64,000 nt of DNA, taken from contig NZ_SEOO01000007.1 in the NCBI RefSeq assembly GCF_004152865.1, positions 1 through 64,000 on the forward strand, given 5' to 3'. The position numbers and the translations under genes were made by a program. The first letter of the stretch is position 1, and each line of letters begins with the position of its first letter. Below are positions 36,331 to 44,629 of this stretch, in pieces. The notes under the pieces are model-generated. The model was given only the letters and a program-made list of their open reading frames with translations, ran no database searches and was not told the DNA's origin. The DNA comes from Sphingobium cupriresistens (GTDB lineage: Bacteria; Pseudomonadota; Alphaproteobacteria; Sphingomonadales; Sphingomonadaceae).

Positions 36331-36960
36331 TTAGCACCAAGGTTCCCGTCGCCCTGTCCAGGTGCGCGCGAGACCCTCGGCAACCAGCTGGTCGCCGAGC
36401 GACCGGCCCGCACGTACAATGACCCGAAGTTTGCGCCCGTATTGGTCTTCGTCCCGATCTCTGATCGGGGTCATCTCGAACGGCCCCTGGTTGAGGAGAA
36501 CGATAAGCCGGTCGGTGGCCCGGTTACCGAGCGCCTTCTCGGCAGCACATTGCGGCTGGCTCACTTCCGGCGTGTCAATATCGGCCATCCGAATCTTCTG
36601 GCCATGGAGCCAGAATGTATCGCCATCGACCACGCACGTGCGCCGAACGAGACCGCAGTGCGAGAACGTCTCGGAGACCATGTTGCTTGTACCGCCAGTA
36701 GGGCGGGGTTGCACCGCATTGGCGGGCGAGAGTTGCGGCATCTCCGCTGACTTCGCCTGCTCTGCGCTGGCGACCGGATTGCCGGTTCGCGACCAGTAAG
36801 CGAGCACCATGCCCGAGATGAAAAGGGCCGTCACAATGGCCAGCCCTGCGATGCCTCCGCGTGTAATCAACCGCTTCGGATTTGGGTCTTGCCTGCGAAT
36901 GCGCGGATCGAGGCGTGGATTGAACCTCGAAGGCCTTTTTCTTCGATGTGTCGATCTCAT
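36331..36960 (-). CDS. Membrane-anchored staphylococcal nuclease (SNase)-like protein
   Basis: The 209-residue protein has a basic start (RRKRPSRF), one hydrophobic segment at about residues 38-58 (GLAIVTALFISGMVLAYW), a low-complexity linker, and a SNase domain: CVVDGDTFWLHGQKIRMADIDTPE with the first metal-ligand aspartate and the catalytic arginine, AEKALGNRATDRL, DQYGRKLRVI with the second arginine. The orientation predicted by positive-inside would place the nuclease outside the cytoplasm. It overlaps the preceding 179-residue gene by four bases and closes the ZorAB-like operon. Confidence 0.85.
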   Translation of the reverse strand: MRSTHRRKRPSRFNPRLDPRIRRQDPNPKRLITRGGIAGLAIVTALFISGMVLAYWSRTGNPVASAEQAKSAEMPQLSPANAVQPRPTGGTSNMVSETFSHCGLVRRTCVVDGDTFWLHGQKIRMADIDTPEVSQPQCAAEKALGNRATDRLIVLLNQGPFEMTPIRDRDEDQYGRKLRVIVRAGRSLGDQLVAEGLARTWTGRREPWC

Positions 36961-37496
36961 CGCCTCATGACCATCCGCTTCATCTTGGCCCAGAACGAGA
37001 GTTTCGGTGCGAAATCCGCCTCCGTGCAGACGTCGCTTTTGATCGACGACGACTGTTCGGTCTCGACCGTAACAGCAGCGATCTCCGTCAGATCAATTGG
37101 TGACGAAAGCTGCTCGGGCGGCAGCTGCTCGGCCGTTGCCCGCGTCCCGGAGGATCCCAGTTGGGCCCCGTTGGATGCCCACTCCATCTCCAGAGCCATC
37201 TCATTTGGTGTGTGCAGAACCGGTGCAGCTGTTTCGACTCCCTCAGGTGCAGGCTCACTGGTTTCATCGATCGAGTTGGAGACCTCGCATGTTGTGACCA
37301 ACAAATCGCCAGTCGGAATGGCGAGCACATCGGACGTCGGGGGCAGGTGAAAGGGAGCAAGATCGGGGACGAGGGTGGATCCTTGAGTCGCTGGTGATGG
37401 CACCTCCCGATCAGGAATTGGCGCCCGGGCCGTGCGTTGAGCATGCGCTGCCAATGCCCTGCGCATGCGGGCTAGGTTATGTTCGATCCGCTCCAA
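36957..37496 (-). CDS. Hypothetical 179-residue protein of the ZorAB-like operon
   Basis: The protein begins with a basic helical segment (MERIEHNLARMRRALAAHAQRT), has a Pro/Ser/Glu-rich disordered middle of about 130 residues and ends in a short basic hydrophobic patch (FWAKMKRMVMRR). I recognise no domain. It is four bases downstream of the ZorB-like gene and overlaps the SNase gene by four bases, so it is an integral part of that operon. An adaptor between the channel and the nuclease would be one guess, without direct evidence. Confidence 0.7.
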   Translation of the reverse strand: MERIEHNLARMRRALAAHAQRTARAPIPDREVPSPATQGSTLVPDLAPFHLPPTSDVLAIPTGDLLVTTCEVSNSIDETSEPAPEGVETAAPVLHTPNEMALEMEWASNGAQLGSSGTRATAEQLPPEQLSSPIDLTEIAAVTVETEQSSSIKSDVCTEADFAPKLSFWAKMKRMVMRR

Positions 37497-37500
37497 GGCC

Positions 37501-38409
37501 TCAGTTGGCTGCAGTGGCTTGCTCCGTCGATCGGCGCAGGCGAATCTCGATGCGCCGGCGCAGTTGATCGCTCTTGGTAGCCGTACCGTCTGCCACCTGG
37601 TCGACAGGGACGATCATCTGCGCCCCCGAAAGCGGGAGGATCGTGACCTCGCGCAGACGCGGATCGGCTCGCAGGATTTTGACCACCGCGACCGCGCGCG
37701 CAATGGCCAGTCCCGCATTATCGGTAGATCGCAAAGCCTCCGTCGGAAGTTGGTTTGCCGAGGCCTTGATCAGCGTCGCGTCGAGATTGCTGGTACCCAC
37801 CATCGGCACTTCATCGGTGTGCCCGATTACTTCGACGACATCGACTCCATAATCCTCGATGTTCTTGCGCAGCGCCGGGATAACGGAGGAGCGGAGCTTG
37901 CGCTCGAAATCGGGCCGAAGCGTCGCCTTGCCGCTCTCGAAGTAGTAGCCGCCCGCTTCGCTCAGGCTGAAGAAGGGGGGCCACTCCCCCTTCTTGCCCT
38001 TCCTCGCCTTGTCTATGGCCTCTTCGACGTACCTGGCGGGATCCTTGGCACCGGCTTTCTGGGCCGCCTGGCGAGCGTCGCGGCCCAGCTTGGCATCTTC
38101 AAGAAGACTGTCCTGCGCGGCCGTTTCGCCGACCTTCTCGATCTGTTGTCGCGCCTCGATGGCCCGCACCAGTTCCTTGTAGTATTCATCCGGTGTCGAT
38201 GCGTTGGGATAGGCCTCTTGCATCGCCTCGACGAGCCGGCTGGCGGTGCCGTCGGCAAAGGCTTGGAGCTTCCGCTCGCGGGTTGCCAGTGCTGCGGCCA
38301 GGGCCATCAGCAGCACGAAGATTAGTAAGATCATGATCTCGGCCATGGTCATGCCGAGAACGAGGCCTCGCCGATACGGCTTGTCCTGACGGATATCGTA
38401 CTGCGACAC
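37501..38409 (-). CDS. ZorB-like OmpA/MotB-type membrane protein
   Basis: The 302-residue protein has a short cytoplasmic start, one membrane helix at about residues 16-42 with E24 buried in MTMAEIMILLIF (MotB and ZorB have an aspartate here), a coiled or helical spacer, and an OmpA-like peptidoglycan-binding domain from about residue 150 (GYYFESGKATLRPDF, VEVIGHTDEVPM, NAGLAIARAVAVVKIL). It would anchor a proton-driven motor to the cell wall. It follows the ZorA-like gene without a gap. Confidence 0.82.
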   Translation of the reverse strand: MSQYDIRQDKPYRRGLVLGMTMAEIMILLIFVLLMALAAALATRERKLQAFADGTASRLVEAMQEAYPNASTPDEYYKELVRAIEARQQIEKVGETAAQDSLLEDAKLGRDARQAAQKAGAKDPARYVEEAIDKARKGKKGEWPPFFSLSEAGGYYFESGKATLRPDFERKLRSSVIPALRKNIEDYGVDVVEVIGHTDEVPMVGTSNLDATLIKASANQLPTEALRSTDNAGLAIARAVAVVKILRADPRLREVTILPLSGAQMIVPVDQVADGTATKSDQLRRRIEIRLRRSTEQATAAN

Positions 38410-39459
38410 TTAGGCGCGTCCTTCGACCTGGCGGGCCAACGCGTCGGTCATGTGGACCAGCGAACCGTGCACCTGGGTGGTGGCCTCCCTTGACCTGGCG
38501 AGCTCCTTCTCGAGCGCTTCGGCGTGACGTTGGGCCGATGCGAGCGCCATCTTGCTCTGCTCGCTCAGGTCGGTGCTGAGTTGTCCGTGCGTGGATGCGA
38601 GCTTCGTCAGCTCATCGTTTAGCGCTCGCGAGGCATCTCCTAGCGCAACCAAGGCCGCGTCCACGGCCTCCCCGGGCCCGCTGCGGAGCAGGGCCAGCTG
38701 TTTCTCGGTCTCGCTGATCACCGAGCGCACGCCGGTCTCCAGTTCGCCTACGGCCGTTCGCATCCGTTCCGCGGATTCGCTTGTGGCAGCGCTGGTCGTG
38801 CGGACGCTGTCGATAGCTGTGCTGGCGTCACGTGCCGCTCCGGAGAGGTCCAACAGATACGCGTTCGACGTCGCTACTGCACCCTGAGCGAGTTCGGCAG
38901 CTTCGCGCAATTTGTCGTGCGCCATTCCGATCGCGTCCAGACTGTCCGAGTGGCTTTCGAGCTTGCTCAGCAGTTTTCCGAAGGCGACTTCATATTTCTT
39001 AGAGCGGGCGGCGAAGTCGTTCGCTTCTCCGCGGATGGCCTCATTGGCCATTTCGACCACGCTGCTCAGGCCATCTACCGATGCCTTGGTGAACGCTTCC
39101 ATGCTCTGGTTGGCAGCTTGGTGAGTCTCGGTGAGCGACTGCTGCAGGCCAACCGTGAAGTCCTTCATCTGGCGAGCCGCTTCGCGCAGCTCCGTCTTCA
39201 GACGCGTCGACGCATCGGTAAGCTCGAGCCGCGCCTGCTCCTCCACGTTCTCCAGGTCCGGCCGCCCTTGGCTGAAGAATACCCGCAGGATCAGGCCGAA
39301 GATGGTCGTCGCGAGTGCAATACCGAAGCCCTGGACGATCGTCGAGGCGGTGTCGTTGGGATCGAAGGTGCCGATGGCATAGGACAGGCTCGCCAGCGTG
39401 TAGATCAGCCCCAGATAGTAGCAGTTGTCGCCAGCCTGATCAGCCCGCACGCGGCCCGT
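38410..39459 (-). pseudogene. 5'-truncated ZorA-like MotA/TolQ/ExbB channel protein with long coiled tail
   Basis: The surviving sequence starts within the channel domain: two hydrophobic segments (LGLIYTLASLSYAIG and IVQGFGIALATTIFGLILRVFF) correspond to the last two helices of a MotA/ExbB-type subunit, and then about 280 residues of charged heptad-like sequence form a long cytoplasmic tail, as in ZorA. The first helices are missing because the sequence changes at about 39455-39470 into a phage portal fragment on the opposite strand. A GTG at 39480 keeps a frame open, but the start is foreign. Confidence 0.75.
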
Positions 39460-39463
39460 GCCC

Positions 39464-40151
39464 GTCCAAGGCGATCGCACTCGCGCTGGCGATGGGCAAC
39501 TATGCCGGCGACTTCTTTGCTGGTGGCGGCGTACCCCCGCTCGCGTTGTCAGGCCCGCTTCCGCAAGGGCCGGAGGCGATGAAGCGGGCGATGGGCGACA
39601 TTCACCGCGCGATCGAGGCGGCCAAGGCGAGTCGCAAGCCGGTGTTCCCGATGCCTCCCGGTCATGAGTTGAAGCAGGTCGGGTTCGATCCGGCCAAGGG
39701 CCAGATGACCGAGGCGCGCCGGTTCCAGATCGAGGAGATCGCCCGGATCTACAATCTGCCGCCGGTTTTCCTGCAGGATCTCACTCACGGCACGTTTTCG
39801 AACACCGAGCAGCAGGATCTGCACCTCGTCAAACATCTGATCGCGCAGTGGGCGAAGGCCTTCGAGGAGGAATTGAACCTCAAGCTGTTCGGCCCGCGCG
39901 GCGGTGCCCGCTACGTCGAGCACAATCTGGATGGGCTTATGCGTGGCGACTTTGCCGCCCGCATGGCGGGACTCGCTCAAGGGATCCAGAACGCCATCCT
40001 CACGCCCGATGAAGCCCGGGCGCTGGAGAACCGGCCACCACGCCCGAAAGGCGATCAGCTCTACATTCAGGGCGCGACCGTGCCGCTGGGGAGCAGTGTG
40101 ACCACGAACGGCGCGAACGGCGCTGCGGCACCGAACGGAGATACAGCATGA
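39464..40151 (+). pseudogene. Phage portal protein, 3' fragment (HK97 family)
   Basis: The visible part begins IALALAMGNYAGDFFAGGGVPPLAL and continues through IEEIARIYNLPPVFLQDLTHG and FSNTEQQDLHLVKHLIAQWAKAFEEELN, the conserved carboxy-terminal half of HK97-type portals, then a short Gly/Ala tail. The amino-terminal half (about 200 residues) is absent, replaced by the truncated ZorA-like gene. Its stop overlaps the protease start. It cannot form a functional portal. Confidence 0.88.
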
Positions 40152-40744
40152 CAATGGAACGACGCGCGCTGGTCCGGCCGCTCGATGTGCGCGAGCAGGA
40201 CGAGCATCGCACCGTTGCCGGCTACGCGGCCGTGTTCGGCGCTGCCGCCGATATTGCCGGCCAGTTCCGCGAGATCGTTGCGCCGGGCGCCTTCAGCGAC
40301 ACGATCAGCGGCGACGTGCGGGCGTTAATCGATCACGATAGCGGCCGGGTGATCGGCCGCACGACGGCAGGCACGTTGCGGCTCGCCGAGGATGATGTCG
40401 GTCTCGCGGTCGAGATTGATCTGCCCGACACTCAGGACGGGCGCGACCTTGCGACGCTGATCGCCCGCGGCGACATCTCCGGCATGTCGTTCGGTTTTGT
40501 CGTCACACACCAGGAGTGGGACGAGACCGGCGATATGCCGACCCGCACGATTCTAGCTGTGGACCTGCGCGAGGTCAGTGCCGTCGCCTTCCCGGCTTAT
40601 GACGATACGTCCATTGCGCTGCGCTCGCTTGAATCCGCGCGGCGGGAGAAGCGCCGGCACAACTTCCGGGCAGCCGCCAACCGCGTGCTCGCCCGCAAGG
40701 TTTCCATCGACCTGCGAACCCGCAGACTGGTGAGTAAAGCTTGA
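40148..40744 (+). CDS. HK97-family prohead protease
   Basis: The 198-residue protein has TVAGYAAVFG, the histidine-containing ALIDHDSGRVIGRT and the serine-containing DISGMSFGFVV, the family's catalytic region, then AVDLREVSAVAFPAYDDT. It cleaves the capsid delta domain during head maturation. It overlaps the portal remnant by four bases. The gene itself looks intact although the phage is not. Confidence 0.93.
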   Translation: MTMERRALVRPLDVREQDEHRTVAGYAAVFGAAADIAGQFREIVAPGAFSDTISGDVRALIDHDSGRVIGRTTAGTLRLAEDDVGLAVEIDLPDTQDGRDLATLIARGDISGMSFGFVVTHQEWDETGDMPTRTILAVDLREVSAVAFPAYDDTSIALRSLESARREKRRHNFRAAANRVLARKVSIDLRTRRLVSKA

Positions 40745-40770
40745 GGCCAAGCCCCAAGCCCAATCGAACG

Positions 40771-40795
40771 GCCCGCCCTCGCGCGGGCTTTTTTA
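40771..40795 (+). terminator. Hairpin with T-tract between protease and capsid genes
   Basis: GCCCGC (40771-40776) pairs with GCGGGC (40783-40788) and is followed by six T residues at 40789-40794. The capsid Shine-Dalgarno starts a few bases later, so this may be a partial terminator or an attenuator that sets the protease-to-capsid ratio. The same arrangement recurs at 44592-44614. Confidence 0.7.
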
Positions 40796-40810
40796 TTGGA
40801 AGGAATACCC

Positions 40811-42061
40811 GTGTCCCGATTGAAAGACCTGCGTGAGCGTCAGGAGCAGATCGTTTCCGAAGCGCGCGAGCGTCTCGACCAGATCAGCGCCGCCACCGAT
40901 GAAGCCCGTGCCGCCGAGCTGGAGAGCCAGCACGATACAGCGATGGCGGAGTATGATCGGCTCGAAAAACAGATCACCCGCGAGGAACATCTCGCCCGGC
41001 TCGAACAGCGGGCCGAGGAAACCCGCGCCCGGCTGCGTCCGATCCCGGGCGATACCGAGGCGCGCAGCCCGGATGGTGGCGAGAAAGCCGAATATCGCAC
41101 CGTCTTCGCCAAGGTCCTGTGCGGCATGTCCGACGAGCTCTCGGCGGAAGAGCGCGCGGTCCTAAATCAGGGACGCGCCGAGTTCCGCGCGCAGACTGCC
41201 GGCACGACCACCGCAGGCGGCTTTACCGTGCCGACCGAACTGGCGGACCAGATCGTCAAGGCAATGAAGGCCTGGGGTCCGATGTACGATCCCGGCGTCG
41301 CGACCGACATGGTCACTCCGAGCGGCAATCCGATCAAGGTGCCGACTCTGGACGACACGGCGGTAACGGCCGAAGCGCACACGGAAGCGGCTCCGATTAC
41401 CGATGATGGCGGCAAGGACGCGACCTTCGGGCAGAAGAGCCTCGATGCCTACGCGTTCGACACTGAGTTCATCCGCTGGAGCTGGGAGCTCGATCAGGAC
41501 TCCATCTTCAATATGGAAACCCTGCTGGGCGGGCTTCTCGGCGAACGTCTGGGGCGCATTGCCAACACGCAGCTGACGGTCGGCACCGGCGTGTCCGCCC
41601 CGCACGGCGTCGTCACGGCATCGACGCTGGGCAAGACAGCGGCAGCGGCGGCCGCGATTACCGGGGATGAGCTGATCGACCTCATCCACTCGGTCGATCC
41701 GGCCTATCGCATCAGCCCGAAGGTTGCGTTCATGTTCAACGACACCACGCTTTCGGTGATCCGCAAACTGAAGGACGGGAACGGCAACTATCTCTGGCAG
41801 ATGGGCAACATCCAGCAGGGCACTCCGGGCACGCTGCTGGGCTACCGCTACCACATCAACCAAGCGATGGCGGACGTGGCGCTGGGGCAGAAGTCGGTCC
41901 TGTTCGGCGACTTCGGCAAGTACTTCGTCCGCAAGGTCGGCGCTCCCGTCATCGGTGTTCTGCGCGAGCGCTTCTGGCCTGACATGGGCATCGCGGGCCT
42001 GATCCGCTTCGATGGCGAGCTGGGCGACACTGCCGCCATCAAGCACCTCATCCAGGCGTGA
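40811..42061 (+). CDS. HK97-family major capsid protein
   Basis: The 416-residue protein begins with a coiled delta domain (SRLKDLRERQEQIVSEARERLDQ), then the capsid core with TTAGGFTVPTELADQIVKAM, WSWELDQDSIFNMETLLGGLLGERLGRIANTQLTVGTG and a carboxy-terminal region ending AGLIRFDGELGDTAAIKHLIQA. It starts at GTG 40811 behind GGAAGGAA. The gene appears full length. Confidence 0.94.
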   Translation: MSRLKDLRERQEQIVSEARERLDQISAATDEARAAELESQHDTAMAEYDRLEKQITREEHLARLEQRAEETRARLRPIPGDTEARSPDGGEKAEYRTVFAKVLCGMSDELSAEERAVLNQGRAEFRAQTAGTTTAGGFTVPTELADQIVKAMKAWGPMYDPGVATDMVTPSGNPIKVPTLDDTAVTAEAHTEAAPITDDGGKDATFGQKSLDAYAFDTEFIRWSWELDQDSIFNMETLLGGLLGERLGRIANTQLTVGTGVSAPHGVVTASTLGKTAAAAAAITGDELIDLIHSVDPAYRISPKVAFMFNDTTLSVIRKLKDGNGNYLWQMGNIQQGTPGTLLGYRYHINQAMADVALGQKSVLFGDFGKYFVRKVGAPVIGVLRERFWPDMGIAGLIRFDGELGDTAAIKHLIQA

Positions 42062-42134
42062 TTTGGGAAAGGCGTACTTTCGGGTCCGCCCTTTACCTGA
42101 ACGTGCGCGCCATTCCCGAAAGGAGCCTGCTTCC

Positions 42135-42335
42135 ATGAAAATCAGGATGACCATGGGCCTCGCTGGCCCGCATTACGCCCTCGCTCCAGGCGACGAGCGC
42201 GAGTTCCCGCAGGACGAGGCCGTGCGTCTGATCGAAGCGGGCTTTGCCGTGCCGGTCGCCGAAGTGAAGGTGGAGCGTGCGGTGAAGCCGGCTCCCGAGC
42301 GGCGTGCGTCAACGAGGAAGAAAGCGGCGCCATGA
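42135..42335 (+). CDS. Small phage protein, function unknown
   Basis: The 66-residue protein starts MKIRMTMGLAGPHYALAPGDEREFPQDEAVRLIEAG and ends in a basic Ala/Lys tail. It has an AAAGGAG ribosome-binding site. Proteins of this shape are common between capsid and head-tail connector genes in alphaproteobacterial phages. Its stop overlaps the connector start by four bases. Confidence 0.75.
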   Translation: MKIRMTMGLAGPHYALAPGDEREFPQDEAVRLIEAGFAVPVAEVKVERAVKPAPERRASTRKKAAP

Positions 42336-42877
42336 GCTGGCACCCGGTCGTCCCCGTGGCGCCTGCAGTCGAGCCGGTCAGCCTCGCCCAGGCGAAGCTC
42401 CAGTGCCGCGTGATCGGCACCGACGAGGATGACACACTCGACCTCTACATCGCCTCGGCGCGGTCGCATGCCGAAGCCTATTGCGGTGTGGCATTCGCAG
42501 AGCGGACGGTGGTGGCGCACTGCGACAGCTTTAGTGACCTGGCGCGGTTGCCATTTGCGCCCGTAAATTCCGTGACGTCAATCGAATATGTGGATCCAGC
42601 TGGTAGCACCCAGACGTTGCCCACCTCCGTCTATGAGCTGCGCTCGGACAATCTCGAACCGGGGATCGTCCTGAAGCCGAGCCAAGCATGGCCGGCAATC
42701 CAGCTCGGGTCGCGGATCGCGCTTACTGCATCGGTCGGCGTCGCGCCACCCGACGATGTGCTCCACGCCATGCTACTGTTCATCGCTGACAGCTTCGACC
42801 GGCGCGAGCATGCGAAAGCTGGGGACTGGACCATTCTCGACAGCTTGCTGTGTAACCACCGCAGGAGTGTCTCGTGA
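42332..42877 (+). CDS. Phage head-tail connector protein (gp6-like)
   Basis: The 181-residue protein has the adaptor signature: EPVSLAQAKLQCRVIGTDEDDTLDLYIASARSHAEAYCG near the start, then a beta segment and the terminal helix MLLFIADSFDRREHA. These proteins bridge portal and tail in siphophages. It overlaps neighbours on both sides. Confidence 0.9.
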   Translation: MSWHPVVPVAPAVEPVSLAQAKLQCRVIGTDEDDTLDLYIASARSHAEAYCGVAFAERTVVAHCDSFSDLARLPFAPVNSVTSIEYVDPAGSTQTLPTSVYELRSDNLEPGIVLKPSQAWPAIQLGSRIALTASVGVAPPDDVLHAMLLFIADSFDRREHAKAGDWTILDSLLCNHRRSVS

Positions 42878-43200
42878 AAGCCGGGCCGCGAAACCGTAAG
42901 ATCGTGTTTCAGCGCAGGACCGTGATCATCGATGATTATGGCGGCGAGATTACGAGCTGGACCGATTATGCCGTTCTCTGGGGCGGTGTGATCTGGGGAA
43001 CCGGCGCCGAGCGACGGGAGGCGGCGCAGCTCTCCGCTTCCCAGCCGGCGACCTTTCGGGTCCTGGCTAATAGCGAGACGCTGGCGCTTAGTGTGGAGGA
43101 TCGCATCAGCTTCGCTGGCGGGCTTTGGAATATCACTTCGGTTGTGCCGCTGGGGCTCAACGAGGGTGTCGAGGTGACCGCCATTCGCGCGGCGGCGTAG
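42874..43200 (+). CDS. Phage head closure protein
   Basis: The 108-residue protein has the head-closure fold (SPP1 gp16/HK97 gp10-like): RNRKIVFQRRT near the start, GGEITSWTDYAVLWGGVIWGTGAERREAAQ and a terminal strand IRAAA. It is the last intact head gene; sequence beyond 43200 is degenerate. Confidence 0.9.
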   Translation: MKAGPRNRKIVFQRRTVIIDDYGGEITSWTDYAVLWGGVIWGTGAERREAAQLSASQPATFRVLANSETLALSVEDRISFAGGLWNITSVVPLGLNEGVEVTAIRAAA

Positions 43201-43525
43201 GCTCTCGAAGATAGCTGTAGAGCCTGTTGAGTGAGAACACGTTCGCACCAGCCGATGTGCCGACGTTGGCGCTGAACTCACCGGCAGTGCAGGCACAATA
43301 TTCGGACGGAGGCGCGGATAGGCTGTGGAATTTATGGTGTGATGTGGCTGATTGGCTTTGGGCCGCGAACAGCTTCCGATCTGAAGGCCAATGCGTACTC
43401 AGTAGAGCATTTTGCGGACCGATCAGCGTAGCAGTCCGAAGCATACCGCTCTCGTGATCGCAACTGCCGCTAGTCCTCGCGAGTGGGTGTCCGGACGCCA
43501 AGCCTTGCGCGAGCGATACAAGTGA
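43201..43525. other. 325-base degenerate stretch in the prophage
   Basis: The sequence is less GC-rich and has stops in every frame at short intervals; no phage gene can be recognised. A tail-gene module would be expected in this position, so this probably marks a large deletion between the head genes and the lysis region. Confidence 0.6.
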
Positions 43526-43786
43526 GCTTACCTGCCGGCCGGGGAATTCACGCGGCGTTTCCACGATGATTTCACGCTGTGCTGCGTGGTGCAGAAGTTC
43601 CGGCGGACGCCCGGTGTGCAGTACCACTTCGAGGTGGTGACCGGGCCGGCCGTGCTCGATCGCGCGGCGCTGTTCGTCCATTACGCGACTGGCGCCCGGC
43701 AGCGGCAGACGGACTTCGGTCTGCCGGCCGGGCATTCCCTCGATGCAGCCCCGGGCGACATCGCCATCATCGGGAGGCTGCGCTGA
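43526..43786 (+). pseudogene. Carboxy-terminal fragment of a prophage protein
   Basis: A frame opens just after a TGA at 43523 and reads AYLPAGEFTRRFHDDFTLCC, continuing through VQKFRRTPGVQYHFEVVTG and ending at GDIAIIGRL. There is no upstream start, so it is likely the 3' end of a deleted late gene, perhaps a tail-tip or minor tail protein. I do not recognise the family with certainty. Confidence 0.55.
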
Positions 43787-44010
43787 TGGCCCCCAATCCT
43801 GATCGCGATCCGGCGGTGGAGATTGCCCTGATCCGGGCGGATCTCGAGGCCATGCAGGAGGACCTTAAGGCCGTCCGCAAGGAACTGAAGGACCTCCTCG
43901 AAGCCTGGAACACCGCGACTGGCATGGTCCGGTTCGTGAAGTGGCTGTCGACCTTCGCGACCGCGCTCGCAGTTCTCTACGCCACCGTAAAAGGCCTGTC
44001 CGGCCGCTAA
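43786..44010 (+). CDS. Small phage coiled-coil membrane protein
   Basis: The 74-residue protein has an acidic coiled-coil region (IRADLEAMQEDLKAVRKELKDLL) followed by one membrane helix (WLSTFATALAVLYATVKG). This layout is common beside endolysin genes. The ATG shares one base with the preceding stop (TGATG). It may be part of the lysis module. Confidence 0.75.
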   Translation: MAPNPDRDPAVEIALIRADLEAMQEDLKAVRKELKDLLEAWNTATGMVRFVKWLSTFATALAVLYATVKGLSGR

Positions 44011-44027
44011 CCTCCCGGGAGATATCC

Positions 44028-44564
44028 ATGAAACCGCTGCCACCGGCCTATGGCTGGATCGATGACCTGCGCCCGCTGCCCCGGATGCTGGATGAGGCCC
44101 GCAAGCTCTACGGCACCTTCGAGGTGGCCGGGCCCGCTGACAATCCGGTGATCCTCGGGTGGGCGAAGGAGACGGGCCTCGCCAAGTCCTACAATGACGA
44201 CGCTATTCCATGGTGCGGGCTGTTCATGGCGGTGGTTGCCAAACGCGCGGGCAAGCCGGTCGTCGAGGGTCCTCTCTGGGCGCGCAACTGGGCGAAGTTC
44301 GGGAAACCGGCAGAGAGGGCCCAGCTGGGCGATATCCTGGTGTTCCGCCGCGCGCAGGGTTCCGGCCATGTCGGGCTCTATGTTGGCGAGGATTACGGCG
44401 CCTACCATGTCCTGGGCGGCAACCAGTCCGACGGCGTGACCATCACCCGGATCGCCCGGGACCGCTGCATTGCCATTCGGCGGCCCGCCTACCGCAAAGC
44501 ACCTGCGAGCGCGAAGCCGGTCCAGCTCGCGGCCAACGGTGTGCTGTCCACCAACGAGGCCTGA
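44028..44564 (+). CDS. TIGR02594-family endolysin-like protein (CHAP/NlpC fold)
   Basis: The 178-residue protein has DEARKLYGTFEV, then the catalytic cysteine in DDAIPWCGLFMAVVAKR and the histidine in GSGHVGLYVGEDYGAYHVLGGNQSD. TIGR02594 proteins are phage lysins cleaving peptidoglycan. It lies between a coiled-coil membrane protein and a small holin-like gene, as expected for a lysis cassette. Confidence 0.87.
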   Translation: MKPLPPAYGWIDDLRPLPRMLDEARKLYGTFEVAGPADNPVILGWAKETGLAKSYNDDAIPWCGLFMAVVAKRAGKPVVEGPLWARNWAKFGKPAERAQLGDILVFRRAQGSGHVGLYVGEDYGAYHVLGGNQSDGVTITRIARDRCIAIRRPAYRKAPASAKPVQLAANGVLSTNEA

Positions 44565-44591
44565 CCGGTCGTCATCATCACCAACCCGTTC

Positions 44592-44614
44592 GCCCGCCAT
44601 TCCTGCGGGCTTTT
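44592..44614 (+). terminator. Hairpin with T-tract between endolysin and holin-like genes
   Basis: GCCCGC (44592-44597) pairs with GCGGGC (44605-44610), followed by four T residues. It resembles the hairpin at 40771-40795 in both stem and position before the next ribosome-binding site. Confidence 0.6.
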
Positions 44615-44629
44615 GTATGGAGAAACGAC

